From Methanoculleus sp. UBA374 (GTDB taxonomy: Archaea; Halobacteriota; Methanomicrobia; Methanomicrobiales; Methanoculleaceae): a DNA stretch of 64,000 nt. Position 1 is the first letter of the stretch; each line of letters opens with the position of its first letter. Below, in pieces: positions 28,225-39,545 of this stretch. The position numbers and the translations under genes are program-made. The notes beneath the pieces are model-generated. The model did not search any database. It had not been told where the DNA came from and saw nothing but the letters and a program-made list of their open reading frames with translations. The stretch is from the NCBI GenBank assembly GCA_002508705.1, contig DAYL01000029.1, forward strand, positions 196,885 to 260,884, written 5' to 3'.

Positions 28225-28956
28225 AGCGTCGATGGCGGCGATCCCGGCGTAGTCGCCGACGGGAAGCCCGAGCCCCCGCACGATAACCGCGGGGATGCAC
28301 TCGTTGGCCTCTCCCATCACGAGTTCGGCGGCTGATGCGATGCAGTCCGCCACCGCCCGCTTTGTGACTTCGAGTTCACGGCCGAAGAGGTCTTTTTTCC
28401 CGCGTTCATCGAGCACGGAGGGGATGCCCGAACACCCGATGGCAACCCCGCTGCACCCGAGCCGCATCGCGTGCGTCCGGGAATCGACGATGAGGACGCC
28501 GACGTCCACTCCCGTCCGTGCGGCGATCGCTGCACGGATACGCGCGGCGGATGCATCCGGGTCGAGAGGAAGGAGGAGGACGGAGCCGGACGGAGCGTTT
28601 GAGGCGTCGATCCCGGCGTTCGGGAGGAGCGTGCCGTTCTTCATGCAGAGCAGGAACCCGGGGATGCCCCCGACGATCCGGTCGCTCTCGCCGAGCACCA
28701 CCTCGGCAAGGCGGGGGTCCATCCGGTAATCTTCGGCGAGCTGGATGGCTTTTGCCGACGGCTTGATGTCTGTGAGCCTTCTGGCCCGCCCCTCGGCGGT
28801 GGCTACGGCGGACTCTGCAACGACCACGATGTCCCCCCTCTGGAGGCCCCGGGACTCCGAGCATTCGGCGGCCGCAAGGATATGGGCCGTCATATCGTCC
28901 CCCGAACAGACCAGGGGGGTCGCAAGGCCGTATACATGGAATGATGGTGCCGTCAT
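28150..28956 (-). CDS. cofE: Coenzyme F420-0:L-glutamate ligase CofE
   Basis: CofE adds glutamates to F420-0 with GTP. The 268-residue protein has the family start (HVYGLATPLVCSGDDM in this case), GDIVVVAESAVATAEGR, and the metal-binding region of GVLIVDSRTHAMRLGCSGVA. GLGLPVGDYAGIAA near the C terminus is also shared. It is the single-domain archaeal form without the FMN reductase extension of mycobacterial FbiB. It ends 75 bases inside the 3' end of cofC, transcribed from the opposite strand. Its ATG overlaps the folP-like stop codon. Confidence 0.95.
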   Translation of the reverse strand: MTAPSFHVYGLATPLVCSGDDMTAHILAAAECSESRGLQRGDIVVVAESAVATAEGRARRLTDIKPSAKAIQLAEDYRMDPRLAEVVLGESDRIVGGIPGFLLCMKNGTLLPNAGIDASNAPSGSVLLLPLDPDASAARIRAAIAARTGVDVGVLIVDSRTHAMRLGCSGVAIGCSGIPSVLDERGKKDLFGRELEVTKRAVADCIASAAELVMGEANECIPAVIVRGLGLPVGDYAGIAAIDASECLFMGVALHADPSLLVDGKREP

Positions 28957-29768
28957 GTCTGCTTCATCTTTTCATAGACCCGTAGGAGGTCGGCGGTCTC
29001 CCGCACGTCGTGGCTCCGCACGATGGCCGCTCCCTTGTCCACCAGCATCGTCGTGAGCGCGAGCGTGGCCGCGAGCCGCTCTTCGGGAACCCGGGCAAGC
29101 AGGTTTCCGATGAACGATTTTCGGGAGATTGCGGCGAGCACCGGGCGGTCGAAGGCCGAAAACGCCTTGAAATTCCGGCAGAGTTCCCAGTCGTCCTCAC
29201 TCGTCCGCTCCGGGGTCCATCCTCCGACTGCCGGGTCGAGGACGTACTCGTCGATTCCAAGGCTCTCGCACCGTGTCACGACGGTTTCGAGTGCCGAGAG
29301 CGTTGCGGCAAGCCCGACGGCATCGCCGGGCTTCTTGAAACTCGCCATCGCGAATACCGGCAGCCCGGAGTCGGCGACCAGCCTCGCGTAGCGCTCGTCG
29401 GCAAGGCCGGAGATGTCGTTTATCGCATGGATGTCATGGCGGAGGCAGACCTCGAGCACCTCCGGATACCGGGTGTCCACCGAGAGGGTAATCCCGGTCC
29501 CGTCGAGTTCCGAGAGCGCTGCATCCACCCGTTTCTCTTCTTCGGCGACGGTGATGGGGCGCGAGCCCGGGGCCGTGCTCCGCGCTCCGAGGTCGATCAT
29601 ATCGGCGCCCGCTTCAAGCATGGCGAGGCCCCGGTCGTATATTCCCCCTATCGGGGTGTAGGAGCCCCGGTAGAACGATTCGGGGCTGCAGTTGATGATG
29701 CCCATCAGGCGAACCGGCGCGTCGCCGCCGATCCGGAGATGGTTTACCGTACAGTGGTGTTGCAGCAT
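28953..29768 (-). CDS. folP: Dihydropteroate synthase-like protein
   Basis: The 271-residue TIM-barrel protein has the family signatures [48 protein letters not shown] and AISRKSFIG. In bacteria the enzyme couples p-aminobenzoate to a pterin. Methanogens make methanopterin from 4-hydroxybenzoate-derived aryl groups by a different route, so the substrate here is uncertain; a pterin-related role is likely from the fold and from its neighbours. The ATG lies 25 bases inside the folD coding sequence; no later start keeps the first strand. Confidence 0.85.
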   Translation of the reverse strand: MLQHHCTVNHLRIGGDAPVRLMGIINCSPESFYRGSYTPIGGIYDRGLAMLEAGADMIDLGARSTAPGSRPITVAEEEKRVDAALSELDGTGITLSVDTRYPEVLEVCLRHDIHAINDISGLADERYARLVADSGLPVFAMASFKKPGDAVGLAATLSALETVVTRCESLGIDEYVLDPAVGGWTPERTSEDDWELCRNFKAFSAFDRPVLAAISRKSFIGNLLARVPEERLAATLALTTMLVDKGAAIVRSHDVRETADLLRVYEKMKQT

Positions 29769-30595
29769 GTCCTTAGCCTGGCCGCACGGAAGGTGTTCTC
29801 CATCAGCGTCGCGATTGTCATGGGACCGACGCCTCCGGGAACGGGGGTTATCGCTCCCGCCCGCTCGCGCACCGCCTCAAAGTCGACGTCGCCGCAGAGT
29901 TTGCCCTGCTCGTCGTGGTTGATACCGACGTCGACGACCGTCGCACCCTCCTTGACCATATCGGGTTTGACAAATTTTGCTTTCCCAACCGCGCTGACGA
30001 GGATATCGGCTCTTCGCATCTCGTCTTCGAGGTTCTCCGTTTTTGAGTGGCAGACGGTGACGGTTGCATCGGCGTTCAGGAGCAGGGCGGCCATGGGCCT
30101 TCCCACGTCGATGCTCCGGCCGACGACCACCGCGCGCTGTCCTCCGGTCGGGATTTCGTACTCAGCGAGGAGTGTCATGATCCCCAGCGGAGTGCAGGGG
30201 GCAAAGACCGGGGTTCCGGCGAGAAGCCGCCCGAGGTTGTAGGGGTGGAACCCGTCCACATCCTTTTCGGGTGCGATCGCATCGATGATGCGGGTGGTGT
30301 CCACTTCTCTTGGGAGCGGCAGCTGGACCAGGATGCCGTCGATGTCGGGGTCGTTGTTGAGGCGTGCGACCGCCTCGAGCACCCGCTCGGTAGAGGCATC
30401 CTTCTGGAGTTCGATGCCGACCGACCCGATCCCGACGCGCTCGCACGTCCGGTGCTTCATGCGGACGTACATCTGCGATGCGGGGTCTTCGCCCACGATG
30501 ACGGTTGCGAGGCGCGGGTAGAGTTCGGACTCCTCTATCTCCTCCTTGAGGATTTCGAGCCTCTTCTCCGAGGTTGCTTTGCCGTCGAGTATCAT
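29744..30595 (-). CDS. folD: Bifunctional methylenetetrahydrofolate dehydrogenase/cyclohydrolase
   Basis: FolD interconverts methylene-, methenyl- and formyl-tetrahydrofolate. The 283-residue protein has the catalytic lysine region [13 protein letters not shown], the substrate motif [11 protein letters not shown] (about 91-101), the conserved [10 protein letters not shown] (about 118-127) and the NAD(P)-binding [13 protein letters not shown]. Most methanogens use methanopterin for catabolism; a separate folate-type system supplies formyl groups for purines in some of them. It overlaps glyA by 4 bases (ATGA), which supplies methylene groups. Confidence 0.96.
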   Translation of the reverse strand: MILDGKATSEKRLEILKEEIEESELYPRLATVIVGEDPASQMYVRMKHRTCERVGIGSVGIELQKDASTERVLEAVARLNNDPDIDGILVQLPLPREVDTTRIIDAIAPEKDVDGFHPYNLGRLLAGTPVFAPCTPLGIMTLLAEYEIPTGGQRAVVVGRSIDVGRPMAALLLNADATVTVCHSKTENLEDEMRRADILVSAVGKAKFVKPDMVKEGATVVDVGINHDEQGKLCGDVDFEAVRERAGAITPVPGGVGPMTIATLMENTFRAARLRTCCNTTVR

Positions 30596-31863
30596 GCTAC
30601 TTCTGGGTTGAGGGGATACTTACTCGCGAGGGCAATAACCTCTTCCCTCACTTCGTTGATTGCCTTCTTCGAGGTCCTGTCCCGGGCGATATCCTTGACG
30701 ACCCGGGCGATCCAGTGGCCGATCTGCTTCATCTCCTCTTCTTTCATGCCGCGGGAGGTGACGGCCGGTGTGCCGATCCGTAGCCCGCTCGTCACGAAGG
30801 GACTGAGGTGTTCGCGGGGGATGGTATTCTTGTTCACGGTGATGCCTGCCTCGCCGAGCGCGGTCTCGGCCGCAAGGCCGGTGAGGTGCTCGCCGTTTGT
30901 GGAGATGCTGGTCAGGTCGAGCAGGATCAGGTGGTTGTCGGTGCCGCCGGAGACGAGGTCGAGCCCTTCTTCGATGAGGACATCGGCGAGCGTGCGTGCG
31001 TTCTTGACAATCTGTCCGCAGTAGTCCTTGTATGCGGGGGTCAGCGCCTCCTTGAAGCAGACTGCCTTTGCGGCGATGATGTGCATCAACGGACCACCCT
31101 GCATGCCGGGGAAGACGGACTTATCGATGGCGGCGGCATCTTCCTTGCTGCACATGATGGCGCCGCCCCGGGGGCCGCGGAGGGTCTTGTGCGTCGTTGT
31201 CGTCACGATGTCGACGACCCCGACCGGGGAGTTATGATACCCGGTTGCGCAGAGCCCGGCAATGTGGGCGATGTCCGCCATGCACCGGGCGCCGACCGTA
31301 TCGGCGACTTCCTGAAACGCTTTGAAATCGATCTCGCGCGGGTAGGCGCTTGCACCGCAGACGATGATCTGCGGCTTTACGATCCGCGCCATCTCCTCGA
31401 TTGCTGCGTAGTCGAGCGTCTCCGTCTCGGGGTCGACGCCGTATTGGAAGATGGAGTACCAGCGCCCGGTGATGTTAACCGGCGAACCGTGGGAGAGGTG
31501 GCCGCCCTGAGTGAGGCTCTGGCTCAGTATCCTGTCTTTATAGTTGAGATAGGCAAAGTAGACCGCCTGGTTTGCCTGACTTCCCGAGTGCGGCTGGACG
31601 TTCGCGTGCTCCGCTCCGAAGAGGCTGCACAGTCTGTCGCGCGCCAGGTTCTCGACGATGTCGTGGAACTCGCATCCTCCATAGTAGCGCTTGCCCGGAT
31701 ACCCCTCGGCGTATTTATTGGTCATTATTGAACCCATCGCCTCGAGAACCGCCTTGCTCACGACGTTTTCGGAGGCGATCAATTCCAATCCGTTGATCTG
31801 CCGCAGGCGCTCTTTCTCGATGAGGCCTGCGACTTCAGGATCGAAGTTTTCCAGACTTGACAT
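30592..31863 (-). CDS. glyA: Serine hydroxymethyltransferase
   Basis: GlyA moves the hydroxymethyl group of serine to tetrahydrofolate or tetrahydromethanopterin. The 423-residue PLP enzyme has [13 protein letters not shown], the pterin-binding [13 protein letters not shown] (51-63), [18 protein letters not shown] and the PLP lysine K226 in [14 protein letters not shown]. It is the first gene of the glyA-folD-folP-cofE run. Its usual product, methylene-pterin, feeds FolD directly downstream, and its substrate serine is made through SerA in this window. Confidence 0.97.
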   Translation of the reverse strand: MSSLENFDPEVAGLIEKERLRQINGLELIASENVVSKAVLEAMGSIMTNKYAEGYPGKRYYGGCEFHDIVENLARDRLCSLFGAEHANVQPHSGSQANQAVYFAYLNYKDRILSQSLTQGGHLSHGSPVNITGRWYSIFQYGVDPETETLDYAAIEEMARIVKPQIIVCGASAYPREIDFKAFQEVADTVGARCMADIAHIAGLCATGYHNSPVGVVDIVTTTTHKTLRGPRGGAIMCSKEDAAAIDKSVFPGMQGGPLMHIIAAKAVCFKEALTPAYKDYCGQIVKNARTLADVLIEEGLDLVSGGTDNHLILLDLTSISTNGEHLTGLAAETALGEAGITVNKNTIPREHLSPFVTSGLRIGTPAVTSRGMKEEEMKQIGHWIARVVKDIARDRTSKKAINEVREEVIALASKYPLNPEVA

Positions 31864-32190
31864 GCAGAAAAAGGGTTGCTCCGGTGAGGTAATAGTCTTT
31901 CTTCAGGATCGAGAACGGAGTTCATCCTCGTCGTGTTACCGGCGCGATACGGTCCGTCTCCCGAACGTACTCTCCCCTTATGCGTCCATTTCCCGCTCAA
32001 AGCCGCGGAGGGAAAAAGCCTCGACGGCACCTGCCCGTAATCCGCGCGTCGAGGCGGCAATGCAGCGGTTGCGTCGCCGCGGTTCACGGTATCCGTCGCA
32101 TCCCCGATAACATGTAATAATTCTTCATTTCGAGGGATCTATAGTAATATTATTACGTAACTATTATCAAGGATTAGTTTGAGGGAGATA
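31864..32190. other. Intergenic region between glyA and the smc operon, with an AT-rich promoter
   Basis: No gene is supported in this stretch of about 327 bases. The right end is strongly AT-rich. It contains GTAATATTATTAC (about 32142-32154), a nearly perfect palindrome lying where a regulator or the TATA box of the plus-strand smc operon would be. On the left the glyA transcript starts on the minus strand. The middle part (31900-32100) is GC-rich and shows no clear structure. Confidence 0.45.
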
Positions 32191-32832
32191 ATGGCGCAGA
32201 AAGATGCGAGAATACGGTTTCTCGAGCGCGAACTCGCAGAGCGCGAGAAGGAGATGGAGACGATGAAGGAATACGATCAGCCGAGGGCGTCGGGGGCGAG
32301 CGAGGAGCGTCTGGAGGCGGGGGAAGAGCGCTTGCGCGACCTGGAGCGGAAGGTGCGGGAACTTGAGGCCCTGGTAAAAGGCCTGACGGAAGAGGTACTG
32401 GATGTGAAGTCCGTGGCTATGAAACTCTCCCGCGATGCGGACGAGCGCCGGAAGACGCCGGTGGTTGCCAATGAAAGAAAGACGGCAGCCACGCTTCAGG
32501 CGGAGCCCCGGGTCAGTGCCGAACCCGCGCCACCGTCGCGTGCCGCGGAACCCCGCGCTCCCGCGCGCCCGGTGGAAAAGCGGCCGGCCCGCTCCATTCC
32601 GGACGACGGGGACATGGAACTCATCATGCAGAACGACGGGACACTGAAACCGGAGACGAGAAGGCCCTCGGAGTATATCGTCGCCAGTACCCGATCCGGG
32701 AACGCTCCGGTGAAGGGCCGGGGAAAGGGCGGCAGGCCATCCGAACGGACACTTTTCGTCGAACAGAAGAGACGTCCGGTTGACGACGTCATCCAGGCTG
32801 ACGAGGATGACACGGTCGACCTCGACCGGTAG
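32191..32832 (+). CDS. Coiled-coil protein encoded ahead of smc
   Basis: I do not recognise a named family. The protein of 213 residues has a long charged heptad coiled coil at about 1-85 (ARIRFLERELAEREKEMETM, then RLRDLERKVRELEALVKGL), a proline- and alanine-rich low-complexity linker, and a basic then acidic tail (RRPVDDVIQADEDDTVDLDR). ATG 32191 is preferred; a TTG four codons upstream lies at the ribosome binding site. The gene is 18 bases before smc on the same strand, which suggests a link with chromosome structure, perhaps as an SMC partner or scaffold; that is inference only. Confidence 0.75.
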   Translation: MAQKDARIRFLERELAEREKEMETMKEYDQPRASGASEERLEAGEERLRDLERKVRELEALVKGLTEEVLDVKSVAMKLSRDADERRKTPVVANERKTAATLQAEPRVSAEPAPPSRAAEPRAPARPVEKRPARSIPDDGDMELIMQNDGTLKPETRRPSEYIVASTRSGNAPVKGRGKGGRPSERTLFVEQKRRPVDDVIQADEDDTVDLDR

Positions 32833-32850
32833 GTGAAGGGAGTCTGATCC

Positions 32851-35800
32851 TTGTACATCACGCAGCTTGAGATCGACAACTTCAAGTCTTTCGCCAGAAA
32901 GACGAAAATTCCTTTTTTCGAAGGATTCACCGTCGTCTCAGGTCCGAACGGGTCAGGAAAGAGCAACATCATCGACAGTATTCTCTTTGTCCTGGCGCTC
33001 TCCGGCGCGCGGGGGCTGAGAGCCGAGAAACTGACCGATTTAATCAACGTCAACACCGGGAAGAACACCGCTGAGGTGACGATCACGTTCTCGGACGGCA
33101 CGACGATACGCCGCCGGATCAAGCGGACGCCTACGGGATACTACAGTTACAACTACTTAAACAACCGTCTCTGCAAACAGAGCGACGTCATCGAGTTTCT
33201 TGCGAAGATCGGGATCAAGCCGGAGGGCTACAACGTCGTGATGCAGGGTGATATCACCCACATCATGGAGATGAGCGATGGAGAGCGGCGGAAGATCATC
33301 GACGAGATCGCAGGTGTTGCCGAGTTCGATCATAAGCGCGAACAGGCGTTCTCGGAGCTTGAGGTGGTGCGGGAGCGGATCGAGCGTGAGGAGATCCTCC
33401 TTTCCGAACTGGTGACGCGGCTGGATGCGCTCCAGCACGAGCGTGAACAGGCGGAAGAGTACCGGCGGCGGCAGGGGGAGCTGGAACACCTCGAGCGGTG
33501 CCGCGGAGCGGCGCTCGTTCGCCAGAAGGAGCAGGAGATCGGGGCCCTTCGCAGCCTGGTGGCGGATCAGCAGGCGGCGTTCGGCCGTACTTCCAGCGAG
33601 GCGGAGGCTGTCGGGGCAAGCCTTGACGAGGCGCGTGGGCGCCAGCAGGCCGTTGAAGAAGAGATCAACCGCAAGAGCGGTCCCGAGTATCTTGAACTTG
33701 TCGGACGCCTTGAGGAGGCGCGGGGCGGGATCAAGGTCGGTGAAAAGACTCTCGAGCAACTGAAGACCGGGCGGGACGAGAACCTTGAGGCGGTCCAGCG
33801 GGTCTACATGGACAGCAGGCGCGCCGAGGCAAAAGTCGAGGAGTGTGCCGGACAGATCCGCAATCTCTCGATAGACCGGGCGAACCTTGCGATGGAACTC
33901 TCGACGCAGCGCGAAGAGATGAAGGCGGTCGAGGCTCGTATCGCAAGCGAGAGCAAGGAAGTCGAGGGGGTAAAGGACCAGCTCTTCGCCCGGCTGCAGG
34001 ATCTTGAGAGTAGAAAGGAACTCCGGGCGAAGATCCTCCACGAACAGGACATCTTCATCGAGAAGAGCCGGATGCGCACGTCGGAGCGGGAGCGCCTGGA
34101 GGCACGTCTCCGCCAGGTCGAGGAGGAACTCGCAAACAAGCAGGCGCAGGTCGCGGACTATTCTTCCTGTATGGCGGATTGCGAGGGGGAGAAGCGCCGG
34201 ATCGAGCGCGACCTTTCCGAGGCCGAGAGTACGCTCTTCGCGCGGCGTTCGGCCCTTGACCGGCTGAAAAAGGAGATCCGGGAGAACGAGCAGAGCCTGA
34301 TGCGCTACGAAGCGCAGCAGCAGGCGCAGGGCGATGCCGGCGGGAGGGCGATGGACGTTGTCCTCGGCATGGATGGCGTCCACGGCACCGTTGCACAGCT
34401 CGGGCGGGCACCGCCGGAGTATGCGACCGCGCTCGATGTAGCGGCCATGGGCCGGCTCCGCTGGGTGATCGTCGATACCGATGCGGTTGCGGCCGATGCC
34501 ATCCGCTACTTGAAGGAGAACCGCCTCGGGCGGGTCACATTCCTGCCGCTCAACAAACTCCGTCCCCCGATCCTCTCGCCGCTTGAGGCGGACCCGGGCA
34601 TTGTCGGCTATGCGGTCGACCTTCTGGAGTTCGACCCGGCGCTCGACCGCGCGTTCCGGGTCGTCTTCGGCGCGACGGTGGTGGTGGACACCCTTGAGCG
34701 GGCGCGCCGGATGATGGGCCGGTACAAGATGGTCACCCTGGACGGGGACTTTGTCGAGAAGAGCGGCGCCATGACCGGCGGCACGCAGACGAAGAAAATC
34801 CGGGGGTTCGGCGTGGCGGTCGACGACGAGATCACCCGGGTCCGTGCCGCGCTTGTCGGTCTTGAGGCGGAGGCGGGAGAGGTCGAGGCCTCCATCGGTC
34901 GCCTTACTGTGGCTGCAGAGGCGAAACGAGCGGAACGGAGCGCAATCGACGAACAACTTGCACGTTACCGCATGCTTGTGGAGGAGTTCCGGAAGCGTAC
35001 CGACGTGCTCGCCGGGGAGAGTCAGACCCTCGGGGAGACGTTGCGGGAGATGCTCGAGAGTGCAAAGACGGGCAGTGAGGAACTTGCGCGGCTTGAAACG
35101 GATCTCGAGCGAGCCTCCGGAGAGATTGCACAGGTCTCGGCGGAGGTCGACGCCCTCAAGAAGAAACTCGACGATACCGAGGTCCCCGGCCTCACCGAGC
35201 AGTATGAGGGCTGCCGAAAGTCGGTTGAGGACCTCGAGCGCCGGCTCCGGAACAAAGACGCCGATATCACCGACGCCAAACGCGAGCGGCAGCACTTTGC
35301 AAACCGTATTGAAGAACTCGCCGCGGAACGGGCCCGTCTTGAGGGAAAGAATCGGGAGATCGACGCTGAGATCACCGCCACGACCGAGCAGATCGAGAAC
35401 CAGCGTCGCCTGATCGTTCAGCTGGAAGCGCGCCGCAAGGAGTTTTCCGACGAGCTTGCCGGTCTGCAGGCGGAGCGGGACCGCATCCTCGACGAGATCC
35501 GGGTGCTGGACCAGCACGCCTTCGAACTCTCGGGTGCGATGGAACGTACCCGGATGCAGATCGATGCCCTTACGGAGCGTGAGCGGTCGTTGCTTGTGGA
35601 ACTTGAGGCGCTCCGGGAGCAGGCCGGCGATGTGGAGACCGACCTCGACCTTGCCGCCATCGATGCGGGTATTGCTGAGGCCGAGCGTGCGCTCAAAAAG
35701 ATCGGCGCGGTGAATATGCTCGCGATCGAGGAGTATGACCGGGTCAGTGCGCGCGTCGAGGAACGGACCGCGAAAAAGGAGGTGCTCTCGCGGGAGCGGG

Positions 35801-36294
35801 CGACGCTTCTTGAACGGATTGAGAAATACGAGAAGATGAAGTACGATGCTTTCATGACGGCGTTTTCCGCGATTGATGCGAACTTCCAGAGGATCTTCGC
35901 GCGGCTGACTGATGGAAGCGGGAGACTGGTCCTTGATAACGAGGAAGACCCGTTTGCCGGCGGCATGACGTTTGCGGTTCAGCCGCGGGATAAAAAGGTC
36001 CACCTTCTCTCCGCGCTCTCCGGGGGCGAGAAGTCGCTTACCACGCTCGCGTTCATCTTCTCTATCCAGCAGTACATGCCCGCGCCGTTTTATGCGCTGG
36101 ACGAGGTGGATATGTTCCTCGACGGGAACAATGTCGGCAAGATCGCCGCCATGATCAGCGATCTTACGGGGAACGCACAGTCGATCATTGTCTCGCTCCG
36201 TAAACCGATGATCGAGCGCGCCGACCGTATTGTGGGCGTGACGATCCGCCAGGATAAGAGTACCTACGTGACCGGTGTGCAGAACAATGGATGA
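32851..36294 (+). CDS. smc: Chromosome segregation protein SMC
   Basis: SMC dimers form the ATP-driven ring that organises and segregates the chromosome. The 1147-residue protein has Walker A GPNGSGKS at 31-38 and a long coiled coil from about 165 to 490. A hinge follows (about 500-660, with GTVAQLGRAPPEYATALD and SGAMTGGTQTKK), then the returning coiled coil. The C-terminal head has the signature LSGGEK (1056-1061) and Walker B ALDEVDMFLD (about 1082-1091). The start is TTG at 32851, preceded by GGGAG. It overlaps scpA by 8 bases, the kleisin partner, so both are made together. Confidence 0.98.
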   Translation: MYITQLEIDNFKSFARKTKIPFFEGFTVVSGPNGSGKSNIIDSILFVLALSGARGLRAEKLTDLINVNTGKNTAEVTITFSDGTTIRRRIKRTPTGYYSYNYLNNRLCKQSDVIEFLAKIGIKPEGYNVVMQGDITHIMEMSDGERRKIIDEIAGVAEFDHKREQAFSELEVVRERIEREEILLSELVTRLDALQHEREQAEEYRRRQGELEHLERCRGAALVRQKEQEIGALRSLVADQQAAFGRTSSEAEAVGASLDEARGRQQAVEEEINRKSGPEYLELVGRLEEARGGIKVGEKTLEQLKTGRDENLEAVQRVYMDSRRAEAKVEECAGQIRNLSIDRANLAMELSTQREEMKAVEARIASESKEVEGVKDQLFARLQDLESRKELRAKILHEQDIFIEKSRMRTSERERLEARLRQVEEELANKQAQVADYSSCMADCEGEKRRIERDLSEAESTLFARRSALDRLKKEIRENEQSLMRYEAQQQAQGDAGGRAMDVVLGMDGVHGTVAQLGRAPPEYATALDVAAMGRLRWVIVDTDAVAADAIRYLKENRLGRVTFLPLNKLRPPILSPLEADPGIVGYAVDLLEFDPALDRAFRVVFGATVVVDTLERARRMMGRYKMVTLDGDFVEKSGAMTGGTQTKKIRGFGVAVDDEITRVRAALVGLEAEAGEVEASIGRLTVAAEAKRAERSAIDEQLARYRMLVEEFRKRTDVLAGESQTLGETLREMLESAKTGSEELARLETDLERASGEIAQVSAEVDALKKKLDDTEVPGLTEQYEGCRKSVEDLERRLRNKDADITDAKRERQHFANRIEELAAERARLEGKNREIDAEITATTEQIENQRRLIVQLEARRKEFSDELAGLQAERDRILDEIRVLDQHAFELSGAMERTRMQIDALTERERSLLVELEALREQAGDVETDLDLAAIDAGIAEAERALKKIGAVNMLAIEEYDRVSARVEERTAKKEVLSRERATLLERIEKYEKMKYDAFMTAFSAIDANFQRIFARLTDGSGRLVLDNEEDPFAGGMTFAVQPRDKKVHLLSALSGGEKSLTTLAFIFSIQQYMPAPFYALDEVDMFLDGNNVGKIAAMISDLTGNAQSIIVSLRKPMIERADRIVGVTIRQDKSTYVTGVQNNG

Positions 36295-37030
36295 GGAACC
36301 GGTCGAGATCCTGGTGGGCATGGCCGAGCGGGGGGAGGTCGATCCCTGGAATATCGATATCGTGGATGTGACGGATCGGTTCCTCGCTGAACTCGACCAT
36401 CGTAAGGAACTTGACCTGCGGGTTTCGGGGCGGACGCTCTTTTATGCTGCGTGTCTGTTGCGCTTGAAGTCGGATTATCTTGACGGGTGGGATGATGACG
36501 AGGATGAGGGATCGTTACAGGAAGAGGATGATGATTCTCTTTCCTACCCGGACTTTGATTTTGAGCCCGGCGACGAGAGGGAACCGATGGGACGTCTGGA
36601 GCGGGAGATCCAGCGGCGTCTGGACCGGAAAAGCCTGCGCAAGCGTCCGCCGGTCACGCTCTATGAACTCATCAAGCAGTTGAAAACGGCGGAAAAGGAG
36701 CAGCGTCGGAAGCAACGGAGGCGAACTCCGGCGCTCCGGGAACCGGATCTCAACCTCAACGCCGGGGATGTTGTGGCGGTAGCGCATGATGAGGGTTACC
36801 AGAAGGCAGTCCCGGCTGTGATGAAAGAGTTCGAGCGGGCTATGCGGGAGGGGAGTGTCCTGACGCTCGACGGCCTGTCCGGTGCAATGGGGTGGACCCA
36901 GCGCGAGGTTTACATCCCGCTCCTGTTCCTGATGCTTGAGGGAAAACTCGCTCTCTGGCAGGATGAGTTCTTTGGTGAGATCTACGTCGGCGACCACATT
37001 CCCGAGCATGGCACCGAAGCGTCCCCCTGA
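36287..37030 (+). CDS. scpA: Segregation and condensation protein A (kleisin)
   Basis: ScpA bridges the two SMC heads. The protein of 247 residues has the N-terminal kleisin part DEEPVEILVGMAERGEVDPWNIDIVDVTDRFL, typical of ScpA, an acidic middle region (DDDEDEGSLQEEDDDSLS) and a C-terminal winged-helix part (SVLTLDGLSGAMGWTQREVY, PLLFLMLEGKLALWQDEFFG). The ATG at 36287 follows GGTG and overlaps the smc stop codon. No scpB is seen downstream; the rRNA control region follows. Confidence 0.95.
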   Translation: MDEEPVEILVGMAERGEVDPWNIDIVDVTDRFLAELDHRKELDLRVSGRTLFYAACLLRLKSDYLDGWDDDEDEGSLQEEDDDSLSYPDFDFEPGDEREPMGRLEREIQRRLDRKSLRKRPPVTLYELIKQLKTAEKEQRRKQRRRTPALREPDLNLNAGDVVAVAHDEGYQKAVPAVMKEFERAMREGSVLTLDGLSGAMGWTQREVYIPLLFLMLEGKLALWQDEFFGEIYVGDHIPEHGTEASP

Positions 37031-37484
37031 CTGGCTGGTTTGTGTGCGGGTGCCGTAAGGAATTCCTTCGGCAGGGGCCCGGGTGTCTGCGCGCGCGGGC
37101 ACCATCTGTTTTTCAGTTATATGTTATTGCCCCGTTCGGTGGCGGTCCGGGGTGAGCGTGCAACTGAAACCTGCTTTCTGTGTGGATCTGGGGTAAATCT
37201 ATAAATACCACCGAGGATAACATGTTATAGTCAAGTCGGAAGGAAATTCCGAGCCTGATTCTGCATTCCTGTGCAGAATGTCCGGGGCTTCCGACGTTCA
37301 TGGGGGTCCGAGCCGGATGCTCGGATCCGACGGAGCAGGGAAACAATAATATATCATTGATGACAACATTGTAAGGCTGTGTTGTCAGGACGTCGGATCG
37401 TGCAGCCCTTTCCGGGTGGTCTGGTCCTTCTGTCCCTTCAACCGTTGTGACGACTCAAGTTCTGGCTTGGGTCTGATGCGGGTG

Positions 37485-37500
37485 ACAATGTTTATATCTC
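37485..37500 (+). promoter_or_regulatory. rRNA promoter P1
   Basis: GACAATGTTTATATC; the first of four repeated TATA boxes. A start would fall near 37520. Confidence 0.6.
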
Positions 37501-37615
37501 TGGAAGCCCAACATAATTCCTCGCACGGCATGCCGGTCCCCGGTGAAAACCGGTGGGTCTGATGGTGCCAGATCGGGGGTGTTTGAGGGATTTCCGGTTC
37601 GTCCCCCAGCGGGGA

Positions 37616-37631
37616 CACAATGTTTATATGC
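37616..37631 (+). promoter_or_regulatory. rRNA promoter P2
   Basis: ACACAATGTTTATATGC; second copy of the repeated TATA box, about 131 bases after P1. Confidence 0.6.
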
Positions 37632-37710
37632 GATAAAGCGCAAATGTTGTGGTCCTCAAGATCGGGGCGAATCGGGAACCCCACAGGGGTTCCGGAGCGG
37701 ATCTCTGTGC

Positions 37711-37730
37711 GAAACAAATGTTTATATGTG
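37711..37730 (+). promoter_or_regulatory. rRNA promoter P3
   Basis: GAAACAAATGTTTATATG; third copy, with a good BRE (GAAAC) before the TATA box, about 99 bases after P2. Confidence 0.65.
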
Positions 37731-37845
37731 GGAACGCATAAATATTTAATCTCGCACGGGTGAGGCGAACCGGTTCAAGCCGGGTTTCCCTGCCTCCCGG
37801 ATGGATAATGACGGTTCGAGTCATCAAACTTGAATCTGATGCAGG

Positions 37846-37863
37846 GAGACAATGTTTAAATAC
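37846..37863 (+). promoter_or_regulatory. rRNA promoter P4
   Basis: GAGACAATGTTTAAATAC; the copy nearest to 16S rRNA, about 150 bases before the mature 5' end. Confidence 0.6.
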
Positions 37864-37932
37864 TCGTAAGACAAACATTGTTTCCCTGTTGATGGAGAAT
37901 CAACGCGACCGCGCATGACACGGGTTGATTCT

Positions 37933-37988
37933 GACGTTGGCATTGGCAATGCGGAAATTTGTTCAGTAACCGCTAATTCCTCCCAAGT
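37933..37988 (+). other. Left half of the 16S precursor processing stem
   Basis: Three blocks before 16S pair with blocks after it: CGTTGGCATTGGCAAT with ATTGCCGATGTCAACG (39522-39537), TTGTTCAGTAACCGC with GCGGTTGCTGGACAA (39498-39512) and CCCAAGT with ACTTGGG (39487-39493). The unpaired bases between the blocks are in the position of the bulge-helix-bulge that the archaeal splicing endonuclease cuts. Confidence 0.75.
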
Positions 37989-38010
37989 TTAGTAGTGTGC
38001 ATACTTCCAA

Positions 38011-39477
<1,467 letters not shown>

Positions 39478-39545
39478 AATGAAATTACTTGGGTTTTGCG
39501 GTTGCTGGACAAAACGTAAAATTGCCGATGTCAACGGAGAGATTC

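Larger units (their letters stand above)
37195..38010 (+). promoter_or_regulatory. Multi-promoter control region of the rRNA operon
   Basis: Between scpA and 16S rRNA lie about 980 bases without a gene. At least four copies of the box (G)ACAATGTTTATAT or close variants occur at about 37485-37497, 37617-37629, 37714-37727 and 37848-37860. Further TATA-like sites are CTATAAATACC (37199-37209) and AATAATATATCA (37344-37355). Spacing between boxes is about 100-135 bases. The last and the first share a longer upstream context (TCTGATGCGGGTGACAATG and TCTGATGCAGGGAGACAATG). Tandem strong promoters are known for archaeal rRNA operons. Confidence 0.75.

Noticed and set aside
33157..36321. Open frame of 1054 codons on the minus strand, antisense to smc
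   Set aside because: It is the shadow of a GC-rich, charged coiled-coil gene; it has no family motif and the plus strand carries a complete SMC protein.
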